A stretch of 64,000 nt of DNA from Uranotaenia lowii (GCF_029784155.1 NC_073692.1:370555160-370619159); one strand, 5' to 3'. Counted from the stretch's first letter, positions 1 to 11,045 are shown. Notes: a model not told the origin generated them from the letters alone. Program-made: numbers and translations.

Positions 1-1419
1 GAAGCACCAAACTATGAATGTAAAGAAACTTTTCATGCCTAATCTGAGTACAACAAATCCAAAATTTTTACAGTTTTTTTTATCCATGCATCGCTTTAAG
101 AATGAGCATTTAAATTTAAAAAATCGTTGATGATCAAATAAACAATGTCCATGTCTATTTTATGGCCTACTAATACATACGTATTCAACAGAATGTAATA
201 CCTTAGCATTTAAGTATTTTTTGTGCTTGACAGTTCATTGAAATTCATTTGAAATGACTTTCACCTAATGTAAATGCATATTCAGGTGATTCAGATCACT
301 TCGAGGTAACGCAAAGCGTTTTTCTGTTGATCGAAAATTTTGAGCAAAAAAACGTGGCCCTCAGTATGTAAATTTATTTCTTTGTATTTGCGTATAACTC
401 AAGCTGTAGTACAGGCACTCCTGGACATAAAAAATGTCAATTTGATGACAGATTAAATTAGGTCAAAATTTTGCATAGTTTATTGCGTCACCTATGTTTG
501 TACTTTTTTAATCCTGACGCATCGAAATGAACCATAATGATAAAAATTCATCGTGCGAGCTGTCAACAAAACAAAAATTAATCTGAAATCGCTGAAAAAT
601 TTGGAATACTTTCAAGGTAGACGATTTTTAACTCTTATTAGCAAAAAAATTGCCTTGCTTACTTTTGAATCATTGTTTTTCTATAGAAACGTGACCAAAA
701 TATCATTGGAGAAACATAAGTAACTCAAAATCCGTCTGAACGTTCTTCAAGGTTGCCTGGATCTGAGCTGCTGATGGTGTCTTCCGAGTGCTTTGAGAAG
801 TACAGCAACTCGATGCTGGAAGGAACGATTAGCCTAGATGATGTCGCCAAATTGTCGACGAGCTGGGACCGGAAATTTCTGCTCCGACGAAAATTTTGGG
901 TTGGTCTAAATGTCGACGCTGATTAATCGAAATTTTTTGTCTTCGATGAAGGATTCTCGATAGAGAAAAGGCCCAAATATGCATTTTAAATACATTTTAT
1001 ATACATACATCAGTTTGAATTTAATAAATTGTAATCAAATTGTGAAACTGTGAAATTATCATATACGAAATCACAATTCTATTCGAATTCGGAGAAAGAT
1101 CTTGCAAGGACCCTAAAATTATCTATAAAACTTACAGGATAGAATGAAGCGTCCAAATTGAAGTATATTTAAATAAAATAATTGAATGGTTTAAAGTGTT
1201 CAATAAATTCAAAATAGTTTTTCTCAATCGAAACCTTTTATTTTTTAAGTTGAAGTTAAGTTTGAAAGATACAAACTTTGATGATCATTTAACCGGATTT
1301 CTAAAAAAATATGCCTTGATTGTATTTTAATTAACATTTTTAATCTTATAATTTAAAGCTTCTGTAAAAAGTTTTCTTTAAATTTTATCATATCTAGAAA
1401 GTCTCAATTTGTTTTTCCA
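1..1419. other. AT-rich non-coding stretch
   Basis: I see no gene of recognised family here. The sequence is AT-rich with frequent stops in all frames. The only coding-like part is a short GC-richer island at about 720-911, listed separately. Confidence 0.5.
720..911 (+). pseudogene. coding-like fragment of unknown family
   Basis: A 63-codon open stretch with higher GC than its surroundings and no ATG at its start. It reads as soluble, helix-prone protein (for example SSECFEKYSNSMLEGTISLD, then DDVAKLSTSWDRK) and ends in TAA. It looks like one exon or the 3' end of a decayed or retroposed gene. I do not recognise the family. It could also be chance, because no splice sites or poly(A) signal support it. 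Confidence 0.2.
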
Positions 1420-1830
1420 AATAGGTGCTGACTTCAAAAGTGACTTGCCACGGACTTGAGTCACGCTATTCGAGAATTTGATTTATAAAAATCACATATA
1501 CAAAAATCAATACACGATTATTAATGGAATTATTTATGAACTGATTAAATAGATTCAAAATTGGCTTCTGGAATAAAAACTTTCAATTTAATATTGATTT
1601 TTTGTATATGTTTCATCCAAGTCACTTACGAAATAGGTAACGACTCTAAAAGTCACTTGCCACCGACTCGAGTCACGCCATTCGCCTCTGAGAATACGGT
1701 GACAGTTAAAAAAAGTTCATTCAAGTCACCTAAAGTTCATTGAAGTCACGGCATTCGCCTGCTAGAATACGGTGACTCTAAAAAACCAAGTCACTTCACG
1801 TCACTCGCCTCGCAGAATAAGCCCCAATAC
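1420..1830. repeat. degenerate tandem repeat (AGTCAC...GACTCGAGTCACGCCATTCGCC)
   Basis: The segment is built from diverged copies of a unit containing gtcacttgccaccgactc, gagtcacgccattcgcct and gagaatacggtgac, seen near 1440, 1650, 1740 and 1790. The small open reading frame crossing it (1561-1743) has no supporting features and is a by-product of the repeat. Confidence 0.5.
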
Positions 1831-2835
1831 TATGTATAGTGAATATCGCCTTCATGTATGCAATTTTAATTTTCATAGTACATTGCGAACATATGTTATA
1901 TGAAAACCACCTTCAATTATAATTCGCTTTCACATAAGAAAGCGATATTCACAATACACAGTAATGCACCTACCATGTACACATTGAACTATGAATGTCG
2001 CCTTCACTTAAGCAATCATGAGTGATGCCAATATTCATGTTACATGACCCTGTTCTTAATATCAGTTTATAACCGAAAAAAAGGATATGCATGATACATA
2101 TGTACAGAACATAATAAATGCATAAGCTAAGGCGCTCAAGGGTTTGATAAATGAAATATAAATTTTAAATGCAATATATATTCATTTTGATGTGTAATAT
2201 GTGCAGTTGCTAAAAGAAGACAATTTTCATATAACATTTCTATTAAAAACGTAATCCCACCATCTACCGTCAAGTAAAACGGGTTTTCAACTTCAATGAT
2301 GTGTTATAAAAAAACGAATAGATTTTTATTTACTTTATTTGACTTATGTCATATGTCGTCTCACAAAATCGTATCAATACTTATAAAAGGCAAGGCATGA
2401 TCAAATTAATTTATTAATAATCTTTACTTAGTTCGAATTAAAAATTTAACGGCACTATGTAACCTGTTGAAGAAAATTCTTAAGCATTGACCACCTTTAT
2501 TATTTAATATTTCAGAAACGTCAAACTTTAGTTCTTTGTATGACCAAGAGTCTCCGGTCACGACAGACTGTTATCCAACGGTTGGACATTCGGAAATGGC
2601 AATTATTGAGAAATGCCAGTTTATCGTTCGGAGATATGAATATGGATGAATTGAGGAACTATGACAATCTGAAGTAAATTAAAGTAGGTAAGTCAATTTT
2701 TTACGTTATGTTTCAACTCGTTTGACCATCAGTCATTACTACACAAATTAAGAGGGGTTTCGTGATGTGAATTTTAGCGCCTTAATTTATGCAATCCATG
2801 CTGATAGTGCGTATTTAACATTTTGAGAGGTACAT
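1831..2835. other. non-coding, no recognised feature
   Basis: AT-rich sequence. Around 1830-2040 there are repeated short motifs (catagtgaatatcgccttca and variants) suggesting a decayed interspersed repeat. No coding region or RNA gene is visible. Confidence 0.4.
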
Positions 2836-3293
2836 ACAAGCGTATTTTAACAACAAAATTCTAGCAAATTTTGCTATCACGTTCTGAAAATTTGATTTGC
2901 TTTAATTTTGCTAGACAGCAAAAATGAAAGCAAAACTTCTGTGCATGGTTAGCTACGTGTACAAAATTTTGCGTAAATTTAGACCTTTACTATATTTTTT
3001 TTTTCAAAAGAATTGAGAGCATAACGATGTCAAAGTTTGCTATTATCGATAAATATGTGATGCTTTATATTGGCATCACGGTGCTGTCCATGCTCTCGAA
3101 AAATGAGGTGTAGTTAGGGTCTCAGTTTTAGCAAAATTTGGTATCACTTTGCTAACCAAGTATGAAAATTTGTGCTCTCATTTTTGCTGTGTACCACCTT
3201 ATGTCAAGCAAAATGAGAGCAAATTAAACTCTCAGGGCGTGATAGCAAAATTTACTGTAATTTTGCCATAAAAGTCTGCTCGGGTAGACCTTA
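2836..3293. mobile_element. MITE-like element with long terminal inverted repeats
   Basis: The left end (about 2850-2925) and the reverse complement of the right end (about 3205-3290) align over some 60-80 bases. Both share aaattttgctatcacg followed by a similar run to ttttgctWgaca. The interior of about 300 bases is AT-rich and has no open reading frame. This is the structure of a non-autonomous foldback or MITE element. The outer boundaries are approximate and I could not fix a target duplication. Confidence 0.55.
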
Positions 3294-3425
3294 GACTTGA
3301 GACAAGAGACATGAGACTTGAATTCTGAGACATTGGACATTACACAAGAAACATGAAACTTAAGACCTGAGACTTAAGACCGGATACATGAGACCGAAGA
3401 CATGAGACATGAGACACTCCGCAAA
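3284..3425. repeat. degenerate GAGACWTGAGAC repeat
   Basis: About 140 bases made of diverged heptamers and octamers of the type gagacat, gagactt and aagacct. It directly abuts the right end of the MITE. Confidence 0.6.
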
Positions 3426-4427
3426 CTGAAAAATTTTGGAATTGCAAAAACGAAAAGATGGTCATCATTTGAATGAAAAAAAATTGCGCCAGTTATTTTT
3501 TTTTTTATTTTACGGCTAATGTTACCAAATTAGATAAGCTAATCATTGCTAAATAATTTCTTATCAATTCCGAACAAAGTAAATGAGAAGCAGTAAAAGT
3601 ATTTTGATCAACTTTGTCCGTTCATCCGAAACAACAGTCACATGAAGTTTTATTAATGGCTATCCTGGGGCAAGATAGGTAGAGAAAAAGGTATAACATA
3701 TAATGACACTATAATTTAAACATTACAGTTCTCAGCATGAGTAAAATTTTGCTCGCGTTTTTTTGTTATTTTTTATTGCTGCCAGACGTGCTGAGAACAG
3801 TAGCGTCCATTACCAGGGGGCTCAAATGAGCCTCTTGGTGTGGGGGAGTGTAGTGGGCCGCTACATAAAAAAAAACACTGCGCTTAACTTCAATCGACAG
3901 AGCCGTGTAAACGCAGGGTCAAAAATACTTATAAAATTTTGAACGATATGTACGGGATTGAAGCAAAATTACATTGTTCAAATAAGTATACAGTCGCATT
4001 CTTTGAAATAACATGTGTGGCAACTAGTAAAATTTATGTTCAAATGCTTTCAATATTCTGATTACGAGAGAGTTTTTCCTTGGAAACTTAACAGTATTTT
4101 CGCAAAATATTCGAATTTCGGAAAGCATTTTTTCAAATGTAGTTGTAAAAATGACTTGTTGCAACTTGTAATGAATGCTACTTTCTTTTAGATCCTACAA
4201 AATTAAAAAAAAAACAGTTATAAGGAATTTAGCAAAAAGCAATTTTTCAACTCAATAAAAAATCAACGTAAAAATAACGTTTTTCAATCGCATAAGCGCT
4301 TAATGAATTGTAGATGCTTTGGTTAACATTTTTATATTTTTTTCAGAATTTAAAATCGGCAACTTTGCTAGAAAACTAATATTTTTAAAATGTTTAATAC
4401 ATTTTTGTGGAATTTCTATAACTAAAG
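3426..4427. other. non-coding, no recognised feature
   Basis: AT-rich sequence with homopolymer A and T runs. I see no reading frame with family features and no obvious terminal repeats. Confidence 0.4.
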
Positions 4428-5395
4428 GGTGATACGGTCAAAATTTGGTCAATATAAACTTGACGTATTTCTTTCAATTTTGCATTTAAAAAACCTGAAC
4501 ACCCCTCATTTTGAAGGTGTGTGTGTGTGTAGAATGTTGCTCCTATTTTGATTTTGGAATTCACTTTTCAGTTGTCAAAATGCCGTCCAAAAAAAGAAGA
4601 GCAGCGTATCAAAATCGAAAACCGGAAGTCGCTGAGACGACAAAAAGAGTTGCCGGTAGTTTCAAGCGAAACCCTAACCTCTCTCTACGAGATGCCGCAA
4701 ATAAGCTGGGTGTATCGTCTACAACCGCGCATCGAGCCAAAAAACGAGCCGGACTATCGACTTACAAGAAGGTAGTGACTCCAAATCGAGATGATAAACA
4801 AAATACGACGGCCAAAGCGCGATCCCGAAGGCTGTACACGACGATGCTGACGAAGTTTGACTGCGTGATAATGGACGACGAAACCTACGTCAAAGCCGAC
4901 TACAAGCAGCTTCCGGGACAGGAGTTTTATACGGCTAAAGGAAGGGGAAAGGTAGCAGATATTTCCAAGCACATTAAACTGTCAAAGTTCGCGAAGAAAT
5001 ATCTGGTTTGGCAAGCCATCTGTACCTGTGGCTTGAAAAGCAGCATTTTCATAGCTTTCGGGACTGTCAACCAAGAAATTTACGTGAAAGAGTGTTTGAA
5101 CATACGTCTGCTGCCTTTCCTGAAGAAAAACGGTTGTTCCGTACTGTTTTGGCCGAATTTGGCATCTTGCCATTACGATAAAAAGGCCATGGAGTGGTAT
5201 ACCGCCAACAACGTGCAGGTGGTTCCCAAGGACAAGAACCCTCCCAACACGCCAGAGCTTCGCCCAATTGAGAAATACTGGGCTATTATCAAGCGGAACC
5301 TAAAGAAGACCAAAAACCCGCTAAGGACGAGCAGCAGTTCAAGGCAAACTGGCTTTACACGCGTTTTCCCTCGACCAAATTTTGACCGTATCACC
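4428..5395 (+). mobile_element. mariner DD37E (ITmD37E) element, internally deleted
   Basis: A perfect 23-bp inverted repeat bounds the element: ggtgatacggtc... at 4428-4450 and its complement ending ...gaccgtatcacc at 5373-5395. It encloses one transposase relic on the plus strand. At about 970 bp it is shorter than a full mariner, which fits the missing first helix-turn-helix and missing C-terminus of the encoded protein. No clean TA duplication is visible at the ends, so the outermost bases may have changed. Confidence 0.85.
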
Positions 5396-5449
5396 AGGTC
5401 CTACCGGCTTCCGAGAAATTTTGGCGACAGAACACTAGCGCCAAAATAG
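4580..5449 (+). pseudogene. mariner DD37E transposase, decayed and truncated
   Basis: The open frame extends upstream, but 4580 is the first ATG and begins MPSKKRRAAYQ, a typical basic start. A single helix-turn-helix region (NLSLRDAANKLGVSSTTAHR) is followed by the catalytic core: first Asp in IMDDETYV, second position in FWPNLASCHY, Glu in RPIEKYW, with 37 residues between the last two. This spacing defines the DD37E group known from mosquitoes. The second catalytic Asp is Asn here, so the protein should be inactive. The first DNA-binding helix-turn-helix seen in the copy at 58310 is absent. After LKKTKNPL the frame is shifted, and most of the C-terminal 50 residues are replaced by translation of the terminal repeat and beyond. 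Confidence 0.8.
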
Positions 5450-5533
5450 ATTTTACGGACTGAGATCCAAGCTGAAATTGTGTAATCTGTTACACACACT
5501 TCTGCATAAAAATCAAAGCAACTCGCGTTTATT

Positions 5534-5551
5534 TCTTTGTTTACATCCCAG
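5534..5551 (+). repeat. left flanking direct repeat of the RpS19 copy
   Basis: tctttgtttaca plus an imperfect extension (tcccag) lies immediately upstream of the presumed mRNA start. It matches the segment at 6154-6171 over 16 of 18 positions. It is interpreted as a target-site duplication made at insertion of an RpS19 cDNA. Confidence 0.55.
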
Positions 5552-5591
5552 TTCTCTTCTCCTCTTTTTCCGGTTGCGCTAAGATTGCAAG

Positions 5592-6062
5592 ATGCCAGGA
5601 ATAACCGTCAAGGACCTCGATCAGGACAAAGTTGTCCAGGGTGTTGCCCTCTTCCTGAAAAAATCAGGTAAACTGAAGGTCCCAGATTACGTCGACCTCA
5701 TCAAAACCGGCAAATTCAAGGAATTGGCCCCGACCGACCCGGATTGGTTTTACGTCCGTTGTGCGTCGATCCTGCGTCGCCTGTACCATCAGAGCCCGTC
5801 CGGGGTTGGCTCGATCTGCCGCATTTACGGTAGCCGCCAGCGAAATGAAGTGCGCCCGTCCCACTTCTGTCGTTCCGATGGCAGCGCGACCCGAAAGGCC
5901 GTCCAGGCCCTCGAGCAGCTCAAGCTAATCGAGAAGCTTCCTGAGGGAGGTCGCAAACTGACCAGCCAGGGCCAGCGGGATCTGGACCGAATTGCCTCCC
6001 AGATCGTGAGCAAACAGCGGGCTGCCCAGAAGAAGGAAGCATCTACGATTGTGTTGTCGTAA
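5592..6062 (+). CDS. RpS19: ribosomal protein S19 (eS19), intronless, probable retrocopy
   Basis: The frame encodes 156 residues, the length of insect eS19, a component of the small ribosomal subunit needed for its maturation. Family landmarks are present throughout: [11 protein letters not shown] start, [58 protein letters not shown]. The ATG is preceded by a pyrimidine-rich tract (ttctcttctcctctttttcc, 5552-5571) like the TOP leader of ribosomal protein mRNAs. The reading frame has no intron, the 3' region ends in a decayed A-rich tract (6133-6150), and the whole is bracketed by near-identical repeats at 5534 and 6154, which together suggest retroposition. Changes such as Glu86 where the family usually has Gly (RNGV) fit relaxed constraint, although no stop or frameshift is present. 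A functional intronless gene remains possible. Confidence 0.9.
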   Translation: MPGITVKDLDQDKVVQGVALFLKKSGKLKVPDYVDLIKTGKFKELAPTDPDWFYVRCASILRRLYHQSPSGVGSICRIYGSRQRNEVRPSHFCRSDGSATRKAVQALEQLKLIEKLPEGGRKLTSQGQRDLDRIASQIVSKQRAAQKKEASTIVLS

Positions 6063-6153
6063 AAAAAGGAGTTATGATGGTGCGCATCGTGGAGTGTTGT
6101 AATGCCCTTTTCTGGTGGATGTACGATAAGTTAAATAATAATAACAAAAGTTA

Positions 6154-6171
6154 TCTTTGTTTACACCACAG
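6154..6171 (+). repeat. right flanking direct repeat of the RpS19 copy
   Basis: tctttgtttacaccacag follows the A-rich tail of the RpS19 transcript unit and repeats the sequence just upstream of its leader. Confidence 0.55.
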
Positions 6172-6737
6172 CACAGTGGTCAAAGTTGCAAAAAAATGTG
6201 AATTTTTACAAAGTTGTTTAAATGTGTTGAATATATACATATGTAACTGAATTGAACATTATGAGCTTGTGGAATATATGCCAGCAGTTGTTTTAATTTT
6301 TGATATGTTTATTTGAAACATTTATTTGCCCCGTATAAATAAAACATTGATTCTGTACGAGATCCTCGTTTCAAAATTCATTCAATCAAAACTTGGCTGT
6401 TGAACAAATTTGAGAAAATGAACTTGAAAATTATTCGAGTAGTGTCTTATTTTACATAAATTTGGTATGAGACATCCTTCCCTGTTTCACAAAGTGACAT
6501 GGGATATTCAAAAAAACAAATCATCTATTACGTCAAATGTTCAATTTTAATAAATTACAGTAAAAATGTAACAATTGTAAAAACCTGGGTAACTGGGCAG
6601 GACAATCAGGTTGTTTGGCTTGCAAGATTCTTTTCTACTGGGATCCTATATCGGAAATTCCGTCTGCTGTACAGCTGTAATTCAATTTGGTTTGGATTTG
6701 AAGCATAAATTTATACACTTTCAACTTATCAACTTAC
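6172..6737. other. non-coding, no recognised feature
   Basis: AT-rich sequence with aataaa-type motifs near 6340. The open stretch 6499-6708 has no family features and is not supported. Confidence 0.35.
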
Positions 6738-7810
6738 CGGAAGAATAGAAGATTCCATTTTTCTCGAAATCTGCTAAAATGTGTCGCACTGGCAAACGAT
6801 CGAGTTCGGTGTTGGCTGATTCTTCGCAAGAACGGGCAGCCAACATTAATGATCCATCCATAATTGGTCTTCTTGAATTTTTCATTAGCCGTTACATCGG
6901 ATGCTAAGCTGAAATTAAATTCGTTGATAACACATTCCTGAATCTCCTTCTTGCATCCTGATTCGGATTCAGAATCAAATTTTTTTCATTTTTAGTTTGT
7001 TAACTTACCGGTGTAGCGCATTTCCTTGAATTTTGTGAATGCTAGGGTAATCCGTTCCGCTGGCGAACGATCGGGGTCAGGATTGACTGGAAACGGCCAG
7101 TTGCAACAAAATGTTCCATCAAAAGTGAGAAAGAATAACAATTCACCCATAGTGCAAAATGATTGGCGTGAACAATGTGAACAAAAATCTTGTTTGGGAA
7201 AAGTGACGTTTGTTTTCAATGTATTAGTGAGAGGTGCAATCGTCAAGTGCAAAACTTGGATCCCATCTCGTTGGATGGCAGCACCATATGCATTGTGTTG
7301 TTGTCTCCGAAGATTCGTTCGTGAAATAATATGCCCGATCATCTTGATAGTTAGGGATCTTTAATTTAAGTAAACCATTAAGACACTTACGCCAGATGGT
7401 CTTTTTTATACACAACAATAAACAATAAACAATCAATGATTTCCTTCTCAAACAGAGTAGAATAAGAAAAGCTGAGTTTCGGTTTCATTGAAATTCAAAT
7501 CAAGTGTTTTCCGGATTCCAGTATAAGGTTAATAATTCGTCAAAAAGATCAACCAAAATATATTTTCACCATTGAAAGTATTGTGGATGGCTCTGCGGTA
7601 CTTACTTCCAACGGATATACTTCTAAAGTTGATTTGTTTTTCCAAGACACACGTTGGTTACCATGGCTAGATGCATGAATCTTGCCGCCGGAACCCTTAA
7701 GATGGCGTCGCCAACTTCGAAGGTCCATATAGAAGAATGATTGTTGGTGGCAAAGCCTTCTTCCTTATCACAAAATTTATTGCAATTTGATTTTTTTATT
7801 TGTGGCATAG
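6738..7810 (-). pseudogene. remnants of a multi-exon gene of unknown family
   Basis: Four good minus-strand splice donors occur in a row: exon ends at 7606, 7391, 7009 and 6738, each followed by gtaagt-type sequence. The last two exons are related to each other. One reads DGTFCC...DRSPAERITLAFTKFK and ends YTG at the donor. The other reads DGSLMLAARSCEESANTELD, then RLPVRHILADFEKNG and ends YSSG at its donor. No single frame joins all exons without stops, and the last exon seems to need a shift near 6860, so the gene looks broken or chimeric. The first piece (7623-7808) reads MPQIKKSNCNKFCDKEEG. I cannot assign a function. Confidence 0.35.
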
Positions 7811-7853
7811 AACAGGATCCGCCTCATAATACCAGTTTTACTTTATGATAAGT

Positions 7854-7864
7854 AAAGAAAACTC
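7854..7864 (+). repeat. left target-site duplication of the Penelope-like element
   Basis: aaagaaaactc here is repeated exactly at 10828-10838 on the far side of the element. Confidence 0.8.
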
Positions 7865-8023
7865 TATGTTGTGGTATGAGCCTACTGGGTTGAATGATTC
7901 AACTGAATCAAAGCAATCGAAAGACCCCTTTTGATTCAACCACGGTGAATGAAAAGTTCATATACCAGTATTTCGATAGCAACTTACTACCTTCTTCAGT
8001 GAACGTTTTCGATTGATGAATGT
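7865..8023 (+). repeat. Penelope-like element terminal repeat, left copy
   Basis: Starts tatgttgtggtatgagcc and runs through caaagcaatcgaaagacccc to the tract cttcttcagtgaacgttttc. It is repeated in direct orientation at 10571-10710 with few differences. Confidence 0.8.
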
Positions 8024-8164
8024 GTATCGTTTCCCTCCCTTATATTGACCGGGTTAGGTAAGCTACTACTAGGTAGCAAAAATCTCCGAATGCTCGGCAG
8101 TTGTGCCGTTGTCTGTTTTTTGGGTCTACCTACCCTATTCTGGGTGTTTTCTGGTAGTGCTAAA

Positions 8165-10564
8165 TTATTTTCTACCCGTTTGGGCATTGTCAGGTAAATT
8201 ATTGTATTTCTTTTTACCTAAGAATATGAACAACCAAGTGTGCCCTGGTCCGGTGTCTCCGTTTAAGAGATGAACTGATTTTTCATTGAAGATTTCAATG
8301 CTTTCAGCAACATCCAATTTTAGCGAATTACTATTCAAAGATCGGATCAGCGAGACATTTCCTCGATCAATAGAGTGACCAGATTCACACATGTGTAAAG
8401 CTACTGCAGATCTAGGATTCTGTGAAGGAAGAATTTTCTTCTTTGAGTCAGATTTAGCTATAGCCATGTGTTACTCGAATCTATCAATCAACTTCCTTTT
8501 GGTTTGTCCAATGTACACCTTATCACAGTCGGAACAACTGATTTTGTACACACCAGATCTATGAAGGAGCTCCACTGGATCTTTTGTCGATCCTAAGATG
8601 GATTTCAGTTGATTATTAGAGCTAGTGAACACTAGTTCAATATCAAACTTAGTCAACTTGTGTCGCAATTCGACTGCGTTGACACTGTTGAACTCCATGG
8701 ACCTTCGTTGAAACTCCTTCTGAATAGGAGTTAAAGTAGTGAAAGATTTCCGTTTAAGCAATCTTTCTTTTTTCCTTATAATGGCTTGAATGGATCTACT
8801 TTGGTATCCATTTTTATTAGCCGTTTGGAAAATACATTGAAGTTCCTTTTCTCTTCCTTCAGTTGAAAGGGGAATGGAGTTCATCCGATGGATCATGTGG
8901 TGGAACGCCGCCATCTTATGCTGGAACGAGTGGTTCGAGGTGCTCGGTATTACCCTCATGGTGTTTGTCGGCTTTCTGTAGATTTCGAATTGGAATAGGC
9001 CATCATCTCTCCTTACCAGAACATCCAGGAAAGGTAATTTCCTGTCTTCTTCTATTTCGCAAGTGAATTTAATATTCTTATGCAAACCGTTTATGGATGT
9101 TAGAAGTTCTTCTAGAAAATCTTTGTTTACTACACAAAAAATGTCATCTCCACCATTTTTCGGGTAATAAATCTTGATTTTCAAGAGTCTCCTCCAAATG
9201 AGCCATAAACAGTTCACACAAGAATGGAGACAGAGGATTTCCCATTGGTGCCCCCTTTGTTTGTCTATAGAACAAATCTCTAAATTTAAAGAAGGTTTGT
9301 CCCATACACAAGTCCGCCAATTTCTTGTAGTTTCTAACTTTGAGTTTCCAAGTGCTCCCATTGTGTTGTTGAAGCAACCAATCTTCTAACAAATTAGAAG
9401 CTTCTTTAACGGGAACACTTGGAAACAAAGCTGAAACATCAAAGGAAACCATGACCTCGTCCTCTTCTATGCCTCTCGACGCCTGCAATCTCTTCACGAA
9501 CTCTAAGGTGTTGGTCACCGATCTCGTTTTAAAAGGTTTTGGCATCCTTTTAAACTCGTTCAGTAACCACTTCGCCACTTTTTCAGTGGGCGCGTTCACT
9601 CCCGAAATTATCTCCCTCATCTCATTCCCTGGTTTGTGAATCTTCGGTAAACCTTTGATTCTAGGGACGATTGGGGCAGACACTTTCAGGGCGCCCGGCG
9701 CAAACCCTAAGATCGGTCCACAGTCCTTCAGCGTTTTTTCCACCTCCTTAACCATCTCCGGTAGTGGGTCCTCTCTTCGAACTCGATACGGTCCTTCATC
9801 GATTTTGGCCTGCATCAATCCGTTGTAATCCGTTTTGTCCATGATGACCACCGAATTTCCCTTGTCCGCCTTGACGTAGAACACCTCCTTTCTCCTAAGT
9901 TCTGGATTTCCTCGACGTTGGATTTCCCATTGATGCCCTTTCTCAAGACATCTGCCACTTCGGCTCTGGCGCAATCCTTCTGGGCCGTGGACAGCTTACT
10001 GGACCTAATAGCCGTCTCTACATCGATGATTATCTGGTCCATCCTTGGTTTCCTCGACACCGCGTAGTTTAGACCTTTGTTAAGTAGATCGATCTGTTTG
10101 TCGGTGAACTCTTCCTTCGATCGATTCACCACAAAACCATCCAGTACCGCCACGCTGGGTTTCTCGTAGTTCCGGGGCGGCTGCCTCGCCTTCAGTAGCT
10201 CCAACTTATTCCGTAGCACCCTTTCCTTACGCCTTTCCTCGCACTTTTCCGCCACCTTGACCTTCGTCAGAAACGCTGGGAACTCGATCGGGTAGTCCCT
10301 GGCCAGCTTCAAATGCAATGCGTAGCACTTCAACGTTTTGATGTTAAGTTGTGCATACAACTTCTCAACACTGTCTTTTATGAAACCACTTTCGAGTTTC
10401 TTCACTAGTTTCGATGGCACTTTTTCATTTACCACCACTTTATGACTAACAGGAGTTAGCCCAAGATTTAAACACTCCTTCAGGAATGCTATGCTTTTAC
10501 GTAGCCCCGCGAAACACTTCTTCAATTTTAAAAACACGTTTGGCTCAAACGGCTTGGATGCCAT
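8165..10564 (-). pseudogene. Penelope-like reverse transcriptase / GIY-YIG endonuclease, broken
   Basis: Translation would start at the ATG at 10564 (MASKPFEPNVFLKLKK), right inside the terminal repeat. A lysine- and arginine-rich N-terminal region is followed by RT motifs: VKADKGNSVVIMDKTDY, IKGLPKIHKPG, SFDVSALFPSVPV, YRQTKGAPMGNPLSPFLCEL. The motif with the catalytic DD pair follows a frame change, then FLDVLVRRDDG. The C-terminal nuclease shows GVYKISCSDC and VYIGQTKRKLIDRFE. The frame is broken near 9900, near 9150-9180 close to the RT active-site DD, and by one in-frame TAA at 8468-8470 inside the nuclease domain; beyond it the same frame continues (LHMCESGHSIDRGNV) to 8165. This copy should not be autonomous. 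Confidence 0.85.
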
Positions 10565-10570
10565 ATTCAC

Positions 10571-10827
10571 TATGTTGTGGTATGAGCCTACTTGGTTGAA
10601 TGATTCAACTGAATCAAAGCAATCGAAAGACCCCTTTTGATTCAACCACGGTAAATGAAAAGTTCATATACCAGTATTTCGATAGCAACTTACTACCTTC
10701 TTCAGTGAACATTCATCAATCGAAAACGTTCACTGAAGAAGGTAGTAAGTTGCTATCGAAATACTGGTACATGAACTTTTCATTTACCGTGGTTGAATCA
10801 AAAGGGGTCTTTCGATTGCTTTGATTC
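10571..10827. repeat. Penelope-like element right end: direct plus inverted terminal repeat
   Basis: 10571-10710 repeats the left terminal repeat in direct orientation. 10711-10827 is the reverse complement of the same sequence, with ttcatcaatcgaaaacgttc joining them. The two halves can fold on each other over about 110 bases. Confidence 0.8.
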
Positions 10828-11045
10828 AAAGAAAACTCCTTTTTTTTACAAAAAGCTCAACGACTGTCAATTTTATTGCCTTCCCATTTCATTTATTGAT
10901 TTCGAACATGAGTCTGAGTCGCCAGAACAAAAAAAAAATTATCGCCTAGTTTGGAATACAGGGTTTTGAAAGTTTTTTCTCAATACAAAAAAAAAAGAAT
11001 TTCGAGAATGGTAGCTTGCTGATTTCAGAATTCAATATCAATGGC

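Larger units (their letters stand above)
7865..10827 (-). mobile_element. Penelope-like retroelement with complex terminal repeats
   Basis: The 2,963-bp element is flanked by the 11-bp direct repeat aaagaaaactc. It encodes a reverse transcriptase followed by a GIY-YIG nuclease on the minus strand, the hallmark of Penelope-like elements. Terminal repeats are of the Penelope type: a direct copy at both ends (7865-8023 and 10571-10710) plus an inverted copy (10711-10827) fused to the right-hand direct copy, forming a large potential hairpin. Short pieces of the same terminal repeat occur at 16688-16790 and 29045-29160. Confidence 0.88.
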
